DNA of 64,000 nt from Armatimonadota bacterium (GTDB lineage: Bacteria > Sysuimicrobiota > Sysuimicrobiia > Sysuimicrobiales > Humicultoraceae). Shown here piece after piece: positions 16,255 to 24,834 of the stretch (positions are counted from its first letter, which is position 1; every line of letters starts with the position of its first letter). The DNA is taken from contig JAVKHP010000001.1 in assembly GCA_031459855.1 (NCBI GenBank), positions 1,929,078-1,993,077 on the forward strand. The letters run 5' to 3'. The notes below the pieces were generated by a model. That model did not search any database. It worked only from the letters and a program-made list of their open reading frames with translations, and was not told the DNA's origin. The position numbers and the translations under genes are program-made.

Positions 16255-17544
16255 ATGACTGACAGCGACCTGGCACCCGCCGTCGCGTCTGCCCCGCCGG
16301 GTGCGGCTGCACCGGCAGACGCCCCGCCCAGGGGTCGGCGCGACCCTCGCGCGGCGTTTGCGGTGCTGCGGCTGCGCGACTTCCGGCTGCTGTGGAGCGG
16401 CCTGTTCATCTCCCACGTGGGCTCGTGGATGCAGTTCACGGCCCTGGGGTACCTGATCGACGACCTCACGCGTGCGCCGGTCTACCTGGGGCTGCTGGGG
16501 CTCGTGCAGGCCGTGCCCCGGCTCCTGTTCGCCTTCCTGGGCGGGGTGGTCGCCGACCGCCTCGACCGGCGCGCGGTGCTCCTGGTCACCAACGCCGCCC
16601 TGATGCTCTCGGCCGCGTTGCTGGGCGTGCTGGCCGTGACGGACCGCATCCAGGTCTGGCACGTGCTGGTGATCGGCGCGTTCAACTCCTTCGCCAACTC
16701 GTTCGACATGCCCGCGCGACAGTCGATGGTGCCCAGCCTGGTCGGCGAGCGCGACCTCATGGCCGCGGTGAGCCTCAACTCCATGGCGTTCAACGGCTCG
16801 GGCATCGTCGGGCCGTCCATCGCGGGGGTGGTCATCGCCGCCGTGGGCGTGGCCGGGTGCTTCTTCGCCAACGCGCTCTCGTACGTTGCGGTGCTGGTGG
16901 CGTTGCTGCGCATGCGGGTGCCCCCACAGCGCAGCCAGGCGCGTGCGTCGGTCGGCCGCGACATCCGCGAAGGCCTGGCCCTGCTGGTGCGTCACCGCCA
17001 CGTGCTGACGGTGCTGGGCCTGGTGGCGGCGGTGAGTTTCTTCGGCCGGCCCTACATTCGGCTGATGCCCGCGCTGGCCCGCGAGGTGCTGGGCGTGGGC
17101 CCCCAGGGGCTCGGGGTGCTGCAGGCTGCGCCGGGCCTGGGGACCGTGCTGGCGGTGCTCGTGATCGGCGCGCTGGGCGATGCGCCGCGGGGCCGGCTGC
17201 TCCTGCGCGCCGGCGCGGCCATGGGCGCGCTCGTGGTGCTGTTTGGCCTCTCGCGATGGTTCCTGCTGTCGGTCGTCCTGCTGGTGGCCGTGGGCACCGC
17301 CCAGGCGGTGGCCCTGGCCGCCGCCAACACCGTGCTGCAGACCACGGTACGGCCCGAACAGCGGGGCCGCATCATGGGCCTCTACGGCATGGTCACCTTC
17401 GGGATGTTCGCGCTGGGCACGCTGCCGGTGGGCGCGCTGGCAGGCGCGGTCGGGGTCGGCGCGGCGCTGGCGCTGGGCGGGCTCGTGGTCGTGGGGGTGG
17501 TGGGGCTCGTGGCCCTCCTCACGCCGCAGGTGGCGCGGCTGTAG
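16255..17544 (+). CDS. MFS transporter (EntS-like, MFS_3 family)
   Basis: A 429-residue transporter. The first 40 residues are Ala/Pro-rich and cytoplasmic, then LRDFRLLWSGLFISHVGSWM starts helix 1, typical of the EntS/DUF894 branch. The loop 2-3 motif is GGVVADRLDRRAVLL. DMPARQSMVPSLVGERDL between helices 4 and 5 is characteristic of this family. About 12 hydrophobic segments are visible. Likely a proton-driven exporter of a small molecule; substrate not predictable. The start at 16255 is the first ATG before the family region; upstream codons are poorly supported. Confidence 0.9.
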   Translation: MTDSDLAPAVASAPPGAAAPADAPPRGRRDPRAAFAVLRLRDFRLLWSGLFISHVGSWMQFTALGYLIDDLTRAPVYLGLLGLVQAVPRLLFAFLGGVVADRLDRRAVLLVTNAALMLSAALLGVLAVTDRIQVWHVLVIGAFNSFANSFDMPARQSMVPSLVGERDLMAAVSLNSMAFNGSGIVGPSIAGVVIAAVGVAGCFFANALSYVAVLVALLRMRVPPQRSQARASVGRDIREGLALLVRHRHVLTVLGLVAAVSFFGRPYIRLMPALAREVLGVGPQGLGVLQAAPGLGTVLAVLVIGALGDAPRGRLLLRAGAAMGALVVLFGLSRWFLLSVVLLVAVGTAQAVALAAANTVLQTTVRPEQRGRIMGLYGMVTFGMFALGTLPVGALAGAVGVGAALALGGLVVVGVVGLVALLTPQVARL

Positions 17545-17589
17545 CCGTCGGGGGCGTGGATCGCGGAGGTCATTGTGAGGCGGTCCTCC

Positions 17590-18156
17590 TCACGCCTCAC
17601 GTGGTGCAGCTGTAGCGGTCGGGGGCGCCGCGCGGTCGTCGGCGGCGTGCTCGTCGCTGGCCTGCGCGGGCGTCCACACCCGGTTTGGCTCGATGATGTG
17701 CACCACCCGCCATCCGCGCGCCTCCAGGGCCCGGGCGATGAAGCGCCGGTGGCACCGCCAGGGCAGCCGCTCGCTGCAGACGACCGCGGTGGGCGCCGCG
17801 CGGGCCAGGCGTTCGAGGTCGGCCAGGCCTGCGGCAAATGCCGGGGTGGCCGCGTAGGCCTCGTACCCGCCGGGCCGGTAGCCGCCGAGCGCGGGGCCCA
17901 GGTGGACGTAGGCGATGCCCGCCTCCCGCAGGAAGGCGGCAAACGCCTCGCGCACGAACTGCGGGAACCTCCGGCTGGTGGGGAACCGCCGCACGTCGGC
18001 GATGCAGCGCACACCGAACGCGCGGCAGCATGCGACGAACTCCTCGGGCGTGCGGGTGCTGGTGCCGAGGGTGAAGATCACGGGGGCGCGGCCGGGGCCC
18101 GCGCACCGGTCAGCGCGCTGCCGAGGCGCCTGCAACTGTGATGCCATGCGTGTCAC
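17590..18156 (-). CDS. DUF488 family protein
   Basis: About 188 residues. VIFTLGTSTRTPEEFVACCR, IADVRRFPTSRRFPQF, LGGYRPGGYEAY and VVCSERLPWRCHRRFIARAL are the DUF488 hallmarks, including the C-x3-P-x2-CHR-like motif. The biochemical function of DUF488 is not established. It converges on the MFS gene with 45 bases between. The N-terminal 25 residues are variable; an internal start closer to VIFTLG is possible. Confidence 0.88.
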   Translation of the reverse strand: MTRMASQLQAPRQRADRCAGPGRAPVIFTLGTSTRTPEEFVACCRAFGVRCIADVRRFPTSRRFPQFVREAFAAFLREAGIAYVHLGPALGGYRPGGYEAYAATPAFAAGLADLERLARAAPTAVVCSERLPWRCHRRFIARALEARGWRVVHIIEPNRVWTPAQASDEHAADDRAAPPTATAAPREA

Positions 18157-18201
18157 CTCACCGTGCCTGACGGCACCGGCAGACGCCGCGGTGTCACCGC
18201 C

Positions 18202-18239
18202 TTGATCCCACGGATCGATGAGTTATACTAAGTTATACC
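18202..18239 (+). promoter_or_regulatory. Promoter overlapped by a direct-repeat operator of the RHH/PIN operon
   Basis: TTGATC (18202-18207), 16 bases, TATACT (18224-18229), with the ATG at 18240 only ten bases on, so the mRNA is probably leaderless. AGTTATAC occurs twice in a row (18221-18228 and 18231-18238), covering the -10 box. This is a likely operator for the RHH protein (autoregulation inferred from other toxin-antitoxin systems). Confidence 0.6.
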
Positions 18240-18491
18240 ATGGCACAGCGGGTCACGAAAATCCTCGGGGTGTCCCTCTCGCCCAGGCTGTACGCGGAAG
18301 TTGTGCGGACAGCGCGCAGGCTCCAGAAGACGAGGAGTGAGTTGTTCCGGGAGGCGTGGGAGGCGTACAAGCGTTCCCTGCTGGAGCAAGAGTTCCGCAG
18401 GCTCCAACGGGTGGCCCGGCGTCGGGCTCGGGCACTCGGCTACGAGATCCGCACCGAGGACGACGTCGACCGCATCCTGCATGGCGGGTAG
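18240..18491 (+). CDS. Ribbon-helix-helix antitoxin
   Basis: An 83-residue protein. VTKILGVSLSPRLYAEVVRT forms the strand and helix 1, and TRSELFREAWEAYKRS helix 2 of a MetJ/Arc/CopG fold. The charged C-terminal half probably wraps the toxin. The PIN gene overlaps its stop by 11 bases, the usual VapBC-like order. It should neutralise the PIN toxin and repress the operon through the repeats at 18221-18238. Confidence 0.88.
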   Translation: MAQRVTKILGVSLSPRLYAEVVRTARRLQKTRSELFREAWEAYKRSLLEQEFRRLQRVARRRARALGYEIRTEDDVDRILHGG

Positions 18492-18939
18492 ACCGAGCCG
18501 GGCGGTCCTCGACACCAACGTCTACATCTCCGCGCTCTTTGGCGGCAATCCCGAGGATGTCTACCTGGCGGCCCTCCGGGGGCAGTTTCGCTTGGTCACG
18601 TCGCCGGCGATCCTCGTCGAACTCGCGCGGAAGCTGCGGGAAAAGTTCAGGCTCCCCGAGTCGGACATCCGCAGCTACATTACGCAGATCGGGCGCCACG
18701 CGGACGTGGTGCGACCCAGGGAACGTCTGCGGATCCTCGACGATGGACCGGACAACCGTGTCCTGGAATGCGCCCTCGAAGGGAAGGCGGACGTGATCGT
18801 CTCCGGTGATCGACATCTCCTGTCCTTGGGAACCTATCGCGGCATCCGCATCCTCCGCCCGGCAGAGTTCCTCCGCCGCCTGGAGAGCCACGCCGCAGAC
18901 GTTTCACCTGGGGACACCCCGGAGCAGGGGACGCGTTAG
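18481..18939 (+). CDS. PIN-domain toxin (putative toxin component)
   Basis: A 152-residue PIN-domain nuclease. The four acidic positions are visible: AVLDTNVYIS (Asp near 11), AILVELARKL (Glu near 43), and the pair in PDNRVLECALEGKADVIVSG with GDRHLL. Members of this subfamily pair with RHH antitoxins and cleave RNA. The start ATG at 18481 lies inside the antitoxin's last codons. It converges on the KAS gene, with ends overlapping by 4 bases. Confidence 0.88.
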   Translation: MAGRPSRAVLDTNVYISALFGGNPEDVYLAALRGQFRLVTSPAILVELARKLREKFRLPESDIRSYITQIGRHADVVRPRERLRILDDGPDNRVLECALEGKADVIVSGDRHLLSLGTYRGIRILRPAEFLRRLESHAADVSPGDTPEQGTR

Positions 18940-20177
18940 GCCTCCACCCGTCCGCATACCAGCACCGCGTTGATGCCGCCGAAGCCGAAGGAGGTGCTCA
19001 TGACGTAGCGCACGCGCTGCCAGCGGCCGTGGTGGGGGACGTAGTCGAGGTCGCACGCGGGGTCGGGGTCGTCCAGGTTGATCGTGGGCGGCAGGTAGTC
19101 GCGGGCGAGGGTCAGCATGCAGATGGCCGCCTCGATGGCGCCGGCAGCGCCCAGGGCGTGGCCGTGCATGGACTTGGTGCCGCTGATGGGCAGGCGGGTG
19201 GCGTGCGGGCCGAAGACCGCCTTGATGGCCCGGGTCTCGGTGGGGTCGTTGAGCGGCGTCGAGGACGCGTGGGCGTTGATGTGCTCGATCTGCGCGGGGG
19301 CCAGCCCGGCGTCCTGCAGCGCCAGGCGCATGGCGCGGATCGCCTGGACGCCGTCGGGCAGCGGCGCGGTCATGTGGTAGGCGTCGTTGGTCGAGGCGTA
19401 GCCCAGCACCTCGCCGTAGATGCGGGCGCCCCGGGCCAGGGCGTGCTCCAGACGCTCGAGCACCAGCACGGCGGCGCCCTCGCCCATCACGAAGCCGTCG
19501 CGGCCTCGGTCGAACGGCCGGCAGGCCGCCGCCGGCGCATCGTTGCGGGTGGACATGGCGCGGATCAGGTCGAAGGCGCCGAAGATCATCGGGGTGAGGG
19601 GGACTTCCACGCCGCCGGCCAGCATCACGTCCACCTCGCCGCTGCGCACGAGCCGCGCCGCCTCGCCGATGGCGATGGTCCCCGAGGCGCACGAGTCGCT
19701 GTTGGCGCTGCTGGGGCCACACAGGCCGAGGTCGATGGCGATGTTGCACGACGCTGCCCCGCCAAACACCGACAGCGCCAGGGTGGGCCGCACCCGCCGG
19801 ATGCCTTCCCGCAGGTAGACGTGGTGCTGCTCCTCGGCGAAGGCCGCCCCGCCCAGCGCCGTGCCGATGAAGACGCCGGCGCGGTCGCGGTCCAGGCACG
19901 CTAGGTCCAGGCCGGCGTCGGCGACGGCCTGCCGGCCGCAGACCACCGCGAACTGCGCGAAGCGATCCAGGCGGCGCGCCTGGCGGGCATCCAGGTGCTG
20001 GAGCGGGTCGAAGTCGACGACCTCGGCGGCCACGCGGCAGTGGAAGGGCGAGGCGTCGAAGCGCTCGATCAGGCGCACGCCCGACCGGCCTGCCACGATG
20101 CCGTCGAACAGCCCGTCGGCCCCGTGTCCGATCGGGGTGATGGCGCCGATGCCGGTGACGGCCACGCGGTGGGGCAT
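18936..20177 (-). CDS. 3-oxoacyl-ACP synthase II-like ketosynthase (KAS II)
   Basis: A 413-residue thiolase-fold condensing enzyme with the Cys-His-His triad: Cys163 in SDSCASG, His303 in NAHASSTPLND (usually NAHGTST) and His340 after GTKSMHGH, plus Lys335. It condenses malonyl-ACP with an acyl chain. It is last in a four-gene operon with a methyltransferase, an FAD-dependent reductase and an SRPBCC protein rather than with fab genes. That suggests a specialised lipid or polyketide product instead of housekeeping fatty acid synthesis. No ACP gene is in the operon. Confidence 0.9.
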   Translation of the reverse strand: MPHRVAVTGIGAITPIGHGADGLFDGIVAGRSGVRLIERFDASPFHCRVAAEVVDFDPLQHLDARQARRLDRFAQFAVVCGRQAVADAGLDLACLDRDRAGVFIGTALGGAAFAEEQHHVYLREGIRRVRPTLALSVFGGAASCNIAIDLGLCGPSSANSDSCASGTIAIGEAARLVRSGEVDVMLAGGVEVPLTPMIFGAFDLIRAMSTRNDAPAAACRPFDRGRDGFVMGEGAAVLVLERLEHALARGARIYGEVLGYASTNDAYHMTAPLPDGVQAIRAMRLALQDAGLAPAQIEHINAHASSTPLNDPTETRAIKAVFGPHATRLPISGTKSMHGHALGAAGAIEAAICMLTLARDYLPPTINLDDPDPACDLDYVPHHGRWQRVRYVMSTSFGFGGINAVLVCGRVEA

Positions 20178-20181
20178 GGCC

Positions 20182-20706
20182 CTACTCCCCCGTCGAGCCC
20201 ACCACCCCGGGCGGTGGCGAGGGCGGCCCGTCGGCTGCCGCGGACGGGTTGTGGCCTGCGTGAGCAGCCATGGCTTCCGCCCGTGCCTTGACGGCAGCCA
20301 GCGTCTTGCGCGCGATGTGGTCGATGAAGATGGGGCCGACGATCAGGTCGCTGACCCAGCGGCCGATCACCGGCCACCGCAGCACGAGGTCGTGGACGAT
20401 CTCGACCTCGACCGTGCTGCCGACGCGCGCCAGCCGCCAGACGACGTGCATGCCGGTGGTGAGCCCGCCGATGTGGCGGAAGGTGATGCGTCCGTGCGCG
20501 GGGTCGGCGTCCTGCACGGCCACCCAGCGTGCCGGCCAGCCACGGATCCGTCCGCCCATGGCGAAGACCAGCCGTCCCGGCGTGCGCTCCAGCACACGGC
20601 ACCACCGGTAGTCGGACAGCAGGCGGGGCCACCCCTCCACGTCGCGGGCCAGCGCGAAGACGGTCTCGACCGGGGCGGCGATCACGGCGCGGTGCACGGT
20701 GTGCAT
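20182..20706 (-). CDS. SRPBCC (START/Bet v1-like) cyclase- or lipid-transfer-type protein
   Basis: A 174-residue protein beginning MHTVHRAVIAAPVETVFALA, the usual first strand and helix of the polyketide cyclase/CoxG-type SRPBCC fold, with VEGWPRLLSDYRWCRVLE following. The helix-grip fold makes a hydrophobic cavity. The last 25 residues are Pro/Ser-rich. It shares one base (TGATG) with the FAD oxidoreductase stop and is 4 bases from the KAS gene. In this context it may cyclise or carry the acyl product; that is inference. Confidence 0.82.
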   Translation of the reverse strand: MHTVHRAVIAAPVETVFALARDVEGWPRLLSDYRWCRVLERTPGRLVFAMGGRIRGWPARWVAVQDADPAHGRITFRHIGGLTTGMHVVWRLARVGSTVEVEIVHDLVLRWPVIGRWVSDLIVGPIFIDHIARKTLAAVKARAEAMAAHAGHNPSAAADGPPSPPPGVVGSTGE

Positions 20707-21878
20707 CAGGGCCGCACCGCCTCCAGCAGCCAGCGCGGGGACAGCAGATCGGCGGGCGGCCGCAGTTCGCTCACGACCGCCAGCACCCGGGCGGCCAGCG
20801 GCGGGCGCGCGGCCAGCCGGCGGACGAGCCCGGGGAGCAGGCGCGGGCGGCGCACCACCCACTGGAGCAGGCGGCTCGTGCGCCAGACGTCGCCGAAGGC
20901 GCGCAGGCGCGCCTGGTCGTAGGGCGCCAGCGCCTGACGTGTCGCGGGACCGACGCTCAGGGCCTGTACCGCCGCGGCAGCCGCCAGCTCCGCGCCCCGC
21001 AGGGCCAGCGCGATGCCTTCTCCGGTCATCGGATCGATGGTGCCGGCGGCGTCGCCCACCAGCAGCAGCCCGTCGGCGACCGCATCCCGATGTGCAAAGC
21101 CCAGAGGACCGACGGCCACGAACGGCGAGACCCTGCGGGCACCCACCACCAGGGGCGCCAGCGCGGGCAGCCTGGCCACGGCGGCGGCGAAGGCCGCCTC
21201 GGCTGTGCGGTGCGCGCGTAACCAGCCGGCCGGCACTGCGGCGACGACGTTGGCCGTTCCGCCGCCGTAGATCGCAGCGCCAGCGTACCAGGTGGCCCCG
21301 AGGTGGAGGTCACCCCGCGGCCCGTCGACGCCCACCCTCTCGAAGTATGCGCCCACCGTGTACCGCGCGCCCGCAGGCGGCGTGAGCGGGCCTGCCCACC
21401 GGGCGGCAACCGACCGGAGGCCGTCGGCGCCGACCACCAGGCGGGCCGCAAGCCGCACGCGACGGCCGCGGTAGCGGCCGCATGCCGTTGGTGTCGGACC
21501 CGGGTGCACCGCGTCGATCCGGCATCCCTCCATTACGTGGGCGCCCGCCCGCGCGGCCGCTGCCAGCAGCAGCGCATCGAGCCGCGCCCGTGGCACCAGC
21601 AACCCGCGCCCTGCAGCGAACGGTGCCCAAAACGCCGTCCCGTCCGGGCCGGCGACGAACATCCCCGAGAGCGTCACGCCAGCAGCCGCGACGTCTGCGG
21701 CCAGGCCCAGCCGGTCGAGCGCGGCCACGGCCGCCGGGTTGAGGTATTCGCCGCAGGGCTTGAACCGCGGGAAGACCGCGCGGTCCACGAGGGTGACGCG
21801 CAGCCCCGCCCGCGCGAGCTGCAGCGCGGTGGCGCTGCCCGCAGGCCCGGCGCCGACGACGACCACGTCGGTGTCCAC
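20706..21878 (-). CDS. FAD-dependent oxidoreductase, geranylgeranyl reductase-like
   Basis: A 390-residue flavoprotein. VVVVGAGPAGSATALQLARA is the FAD dinucleotide motif, PCGEYLNPAAVAAL the family-specific block, LVVGADGLRS the middle motif and LLVGDAAGTIDPMTGEGI the FAD ribityl-binding motif. It resembles the geranylgeranyl reductase/halogenase group that reduces lipid chains or oxidises aromatic products. It is cotranscribed with the methyltransferase (3 bases apart). Substrate unknown; the operon suggests a lipid or polyketide. Confidence 0.88.
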   Translation of the reverse strand: MDTDVVVVGAGPAGSATALQLARAGLRVTLVDRAVFPRFKPCGEYLNPAAVAALDRLGLAADVAAAGVTLSGMFVAGPDGTAFWAPFAAGRGLLVPRARLDALLLAAAARAGAHVMEGCRIDAVHPGPTPTACGRYRGRRVRLAARLVVGADGLRSVAARWAGPLTPPAGARYTVGAYFERVGVDGPRGDLHLGATWYAGAAIYGGGTANVVAAVPAGWLRAHRTAEAAFAAAVARLPALAPLVVGARRVSPFVAVGPLGFAHRDAVADGLLLVGDAAGTIDPMTGEGIALALRGAELAAAAAVQALSVGPATRQALAPYDQARLRAFGDVWRTSRLLQWVVRRPRLLPGLVRRLAARPPLAARVLAVVSELRPPADLLSPRWLLEAVRP

Positions 21879-21881
21879 GGC

Positions 21882-22622
21882 TCAGCCCCCGTCCTGTCCG
21901 CCCGCGGCGGCATGCGCCGCAGCAGGCCACCGCACCAGCACCGCCCGCTGCAGGCGGTGCCGGCGGATCTCGACGCCGCGCACCCCGGCGGCCGCCACCA
22001 GCGCGTGGAGTTCCGGCCAGGTGAACGCCCGCAGCACCGACAGCGGGCCGTCGTGCCGGGCCAGCCGGTTGCGCGACAGCAGCCAGACGTCGGCCAGGGC
22101 GCCCAGGTACGCGGGCCACGAGCGCAGCACGTCGTTGACCACGAAGCCGCCCCGCGCGACGCGCGCGATCTCGCGCAGCACGCGTACCGCCTCCTCGAAC
22201 GTGAAGTGGTGGAGGGCCAGGGCACACGTCACGATGTCGACGCTGCGGTCGGCGCACGGCAGGGCCAGGGCATCGCCGCGCACCAGCGCGACCTCGGGCC
22301 AGGCGCGCACGAGCTGGCGCGCGACGGCCAGGACCGCCGGGCTGCGGTCGAGGGCGACCACACGCAGCGCCACCTGTCGCCGGCGGGCCCACGCGGCCAT
22401 CACGGCCGGCACGTCGGCGGAGCAGGTGGCCACGTCGAGGACTGTCAGGGGGCGCCGGGGCAGCAGCGCCACGAACCGGTCCAGGTAGCGGGCGATCAGG
22501 GCGTAGCCACCGTACCAGCGGTTGGTGCGCCGCACGGCCGCCAGCAGCCCCGCGAACTCGTGCGGGTCCTGTCCGGGGGTATCCAGGAACTCTGGGGTCT
22601 CGCGCTTGGGCGGATAACGCAC
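21882..22622 (-). CDS. SAM-dependent methyltransferase (class I)
   Basis: A 246-residue protein. LTVLDVATCSADVPAVMAAW is motif I (a GxGxG variant), VVALDRSPAVLAVAR motif II and VDIVTCALALHHFTFEEAV motif IV, as in methyltransferase type 11/12 proteins. The N-terminal 40 residues precede the Rossmann core. It is first in the operon with FAD reductase, SRPBCC and KAS, and its promoter region carries two copies of an operator-like element. Acceptor unknown. Confidence 0.88.
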   Translation of the reverse strand: MRYPPKRETPEFLDTPGQDPHEFAGLLAAVRRTNRWYGGYALIARYLDRFVALLPRRPLTVLDVATCSADVPAVMAAWARRRQVALRVVALDRSPAVLAVARQLVRAWPEVALVRGDALALPCADRSVDIVTCALALHHFTFEEAVRVLREIARVARGGFVVNDVLRSWPAYLGALADVWLLSRNRLARHDGPLSVLRAFTWPELHALVAAAGVRGVEIRRHRLQRAVLVRWPAAAHAAAGGQDGG

Positions 22623-22717
22623 GCGCTCGGTGGCCCTCCGGCACGACGACCGTGCAGCCGTCAGTGCGCCGCGCGGGCCCGCGGGGGCACGGTGCGCGAA
22701 CCCGCGCGCTGGCTCCT

Positions 22718-22813
22718 ACACTAGCAGGCGTGTTGCAACGGTTGCGTAACGTGCTCGTCTTCGGCGACGGGCAGCCACGCAGGGTGCCTCCACTAGCAGC
22801 CGTTGCGTAACGG
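22718..22813. promoter_or_regulatory. Two operator-like repeats upstream of the methyltransferase/KAS operon
   Basis: CACTAGCAG followed by a CGTTGCGTAACG core occurs twice: 22719-22727 with 22739-22751, and 22791-22799 with 22800-22813. The core CCGTTGCGTAACGG is a near-palindrome, and the first copy also contains GTTGCAAC. A dimeric repressor (TetR-type spacing) is a plausible binder; no regulator gene is next to it. Confidence 0.5.
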
Positions 22814-22846
22814 GGCCTCGGTGCGCGCGGGCGACGCGGGAGGCGG

Positions 22847-24244
22847 TCAGGGTTCGTCCGGCCGCAGCGCCACCAGCACCGACGAGACCGTGCGCTCGCC
22901 GCCGCGGGGCAGCGCGCTCACCACGCGCCCGCCCACGACCAGCGTCGCAGAGCCGCCGCCGTCCAGGTTCATGGCGTCGCGCGCTCCCAGGCGCACCAGG
23001 AGCGTCGCCAGTCCCGGCAGGTCCATGCCGGCGCTGTCGCGTCCGGGGCGGTCGACCGTCACGAACAGGACCTTGCCGGTGCCCGTGATCGCCACCGCCG
23101 AGCGCGCGGTGCGGACGCGGACGAAGGCCGCCGAGAAGCGCTCCCAGGCGTAGGGGATGTGCACGCGGCCGTCGCGCACCAAGCGCGGCCCGCCCTGCAG
23201 CCCGTGCACGATCCCTTCGGGACTGAGGCGGAGGTCGAGGGTGAGGGGTTGTCCGATGCGGATGTCCTGGAGCACCGTCTGCTGTGATTCCGCGGCGGCC
23301 AGGGCGTAGCCGTCCGGTGGGATGACCGGGCGCCCGCGTGTGAACGTGACGACCCGTCCCTCCCGGACGATGGCCAGCAGGGCCTGCGGGGGGGTCAGCG
23401 GCCCGAACTCCGGTGTGTAGAGCGCCGGACCCCACCAGCGGGGCGGTCGGTTGATGGCGGAGATGGGCACGGCCAGCCCGGTGTCGGTCACCACGCGGCC
23501 GCTGAACGCCACCTCGCCGATCCAGGGCCGGCCCGCGCGGTCAACGGCGAAGACCGACCGGCGGTCCAGCGGCGCCGACAGGATGCGACCATCGATGACG
23601 ATCAGCCCCAGGGGCAGGCCCGCAGACGAGTAGAACGACCCGTTGATCGCGGCCACGGCGGCCAGGCGCGTGGCCGCGAGGCTGGTCGGCTCGGTGGCCT
23701 TGATGGCCGCCCCGCCCAGCGCCGGGCGGATCTCCAGGGCCTGCGGGTCCAACGTCACGACATGCACGGTGGCGTGGCGCCGGCCCGCGGGGACGCGGAG
23801 GCGCGCGTACGCCGCGCTCTGGGGCACCGGCACGCTGCTCCAGGCTGGCGGAAAGACCGCGACGGTCAGCCGGTCGGTGCCGGTGTAGACCCTGTAGCGG
23901 GCAGGCTGGCGCAGCCCGATCTCGAGTCGGACGACCTCGGGCGTGAGGCGGCGTACCAGCACCCGGTCCACGGCGCCGTGGCCGACGGTCACGAGGCGTT
24001 CGGCGTCGCCCTCCACGGCCCAGAGGTCGACTGCCACCATGTCGGCGGTGGCCGCCGTGCGGTAGCGTACGGCACCAGAAAGCCGGGTGACGACGTAGAC
24101 CGCCTGCCCGTTCGACGACCACGCCACGTCGAGCAGGCGCGCGAGGCTTGCGGCGTGGACGGGGCGCGGGCAGAGGAGGACCGCCAGACCGACCAGCGGC
24201 CCCAGGACAGCCAGAGCGCGTCGCGCGGTGCGACGAATCGCCAC
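22847..24244 (-). CDS. Secreted phosphodiester glycosidase (NAGPA domain) family protein
   Basis: About 465 residues from GTG 24244. RRALAVLGPLVGLAVLLCPR then PVHAAS is a Sec signal peptide, which decides the start although no clear SD exists. The N-terminal 180 residues look like an AMIN-type beta domain. The C-terminal half has AAINGSFYSSAGLPLGLIVI and the end motif DAMNLDGGGSATLVV, diagnostic of phosphodiester glycosidase (NAGPA) proteins that remodel cell-surface glycans. Exported to the cell envelope. A promoter, small reading frame and terminator lie upstream at 24421-24606. Confidence 0.85.
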   Translation of the reverse strand: MAIRRTARRALAVLGPLVGLAVLLCPRPVHAASLARLLDVAWSSNGQAVYVVTRLSGAVRYRTAATADMVAVDLWAVEGDAERLVTVGHGAVDRVLVRRLTPEVVRLEIGLRQPARYRVYTGTDRLTVAVFPPAWSSVPVPQSAAYARLRVPAGRRHATVHVVTLDPQALEIRPALGGAAIKATEPTSLAATRLAAVAAINGSFYSSAGLPLGLIVIDGRILSAPLDRRSVFAVDRAGRPWIGEVAFSGRVVTDTGLAVPISAINRPPRWWGPALYTPEFGPLTPPQALLAIVREGRVVTFTRGRPVIPPDGYALAAAESQQTVLQDIRIGQPLTLDLRLSPEGIVHGLQGGPRLVRDGRVHIPYAWERFSAAFVRVRTARSAVAITGTGKVLFVTVDRPGRDSAGMDLPGLATLLVRLGARDAMNLDGGGSATLVVGGRVVSALPRGGERTVSSVLVALRPDEP

Positions 24245-24419
24245 GGTCAGGTATGCGGCGCTGTCGGGCCCACGGCCATGACGGCCCGTGTGCGCCGTGA
24301 TACGCGGTGCGGCGTCCAGACTCCTGCCGGCAGCCTGCACGTCCTCGCGCCGGCGTGGCGTGCGGCGGCCCGCGCCCCGGATCGGGGCTTGCGGCGGCAG
24401 CAGGCCAGCGCAGCAGGCC

Positions 24420-24457
24420 AAAAGAAAAGCGCCCCGGCCCACCGAGCCAGGACGCTT
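24420..24457 (-). terminator. Strong intrinsic terminator
   Basis: On the minus strand AAGCGTCCTGGC (24457-24446) pairs along all 12 positions (two G-U) with GCCGGGGCGCTT (24438-24427) around a 7-base loop, followed by TTCTTTT. It ends a transcript of about 150 bases that begins near 24571 and lies 177 bases before the phosphodiester glycosidase start. Confidence 0.85.
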
Positions 24458-24477
24458 CCCGCGCATCGCGCGGTGTG

Positions 24478-24522
24478 TTACCGGGACATCCTCCACGGGT
24501 GGGCCGGGGACATCGGTTGCAT
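24478..24522 (-). CDS. 14-residue microprotein or leader peptide MQPMSPAHPWRMSR
   Basis: ATG at 24522-24520 is preceded by AAAGGAGGTGAG with 8-base spacing, close to the ideal Shine-Dalgarno. The frame MQPMSPAHPWRMSR ends in TAA. A promoter lies 56 bases upstream and a strong terminator 21 bases downstream, so this is the only reading frame in a self-contained unit of about 150 bases. It could be a leader peptide of an attenuator for the glycosidase gene, a free microprotein, or a small RNA with a fortuitous frame. Confidence 0.5.
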   Translation of the reverse strand: MQPMSPAHPWRMSR

Positions 24523-24577
24523 CGTCGGCCTCACCTCCTTTCTGGTCAGCCACCTGGACACGGTGGATGATGGGTGG

Positions 24578-24606
24578 AGCATAGCACGGGCGCTCCAGCA
24601 TGGCAA
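24578..24606 (-). promoter_or_regulatory. Sigma-70 promoter of the short leader unit
   Basis: On the minus strand TTGCCA (24606-24601), 17-base spacer, TATGCT (24583-24578). Start of transcription is expected near 24571. One of the best promoter matches in the window. Confidence 0.7.
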
Positions 24607-24834
24607 CACCGGCGGTAGCCCGGCAGCCGCGAGTGCCGTCGTCTGGCAGGCGGGGTCACAGGGTGCACCCGTGGCACCCGCCCGGGAGCGTTCGAAGGGT
24701 GTCGCCCACCGTCGCCCTACCGGTGTGTAGCGGATCGCGCGGCACGCGTCGCTGAAGACGTAGGGCCCCACCATCGCGCGGGCCGTGTCGGAGGACGTGG
24801 TGGGTCTCCCCGAGAGGGCGTGAGCCCCAGACGC

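Noticed and set aside
15037..17001. Long minus-strand frame opposite pth and the sulfite-oxidase-like and MFS genes
   Set aside because: Composition is that of a GC-rich shadow (His/Arg/Gly runs) with no domain; the plus-strand genes are certain.
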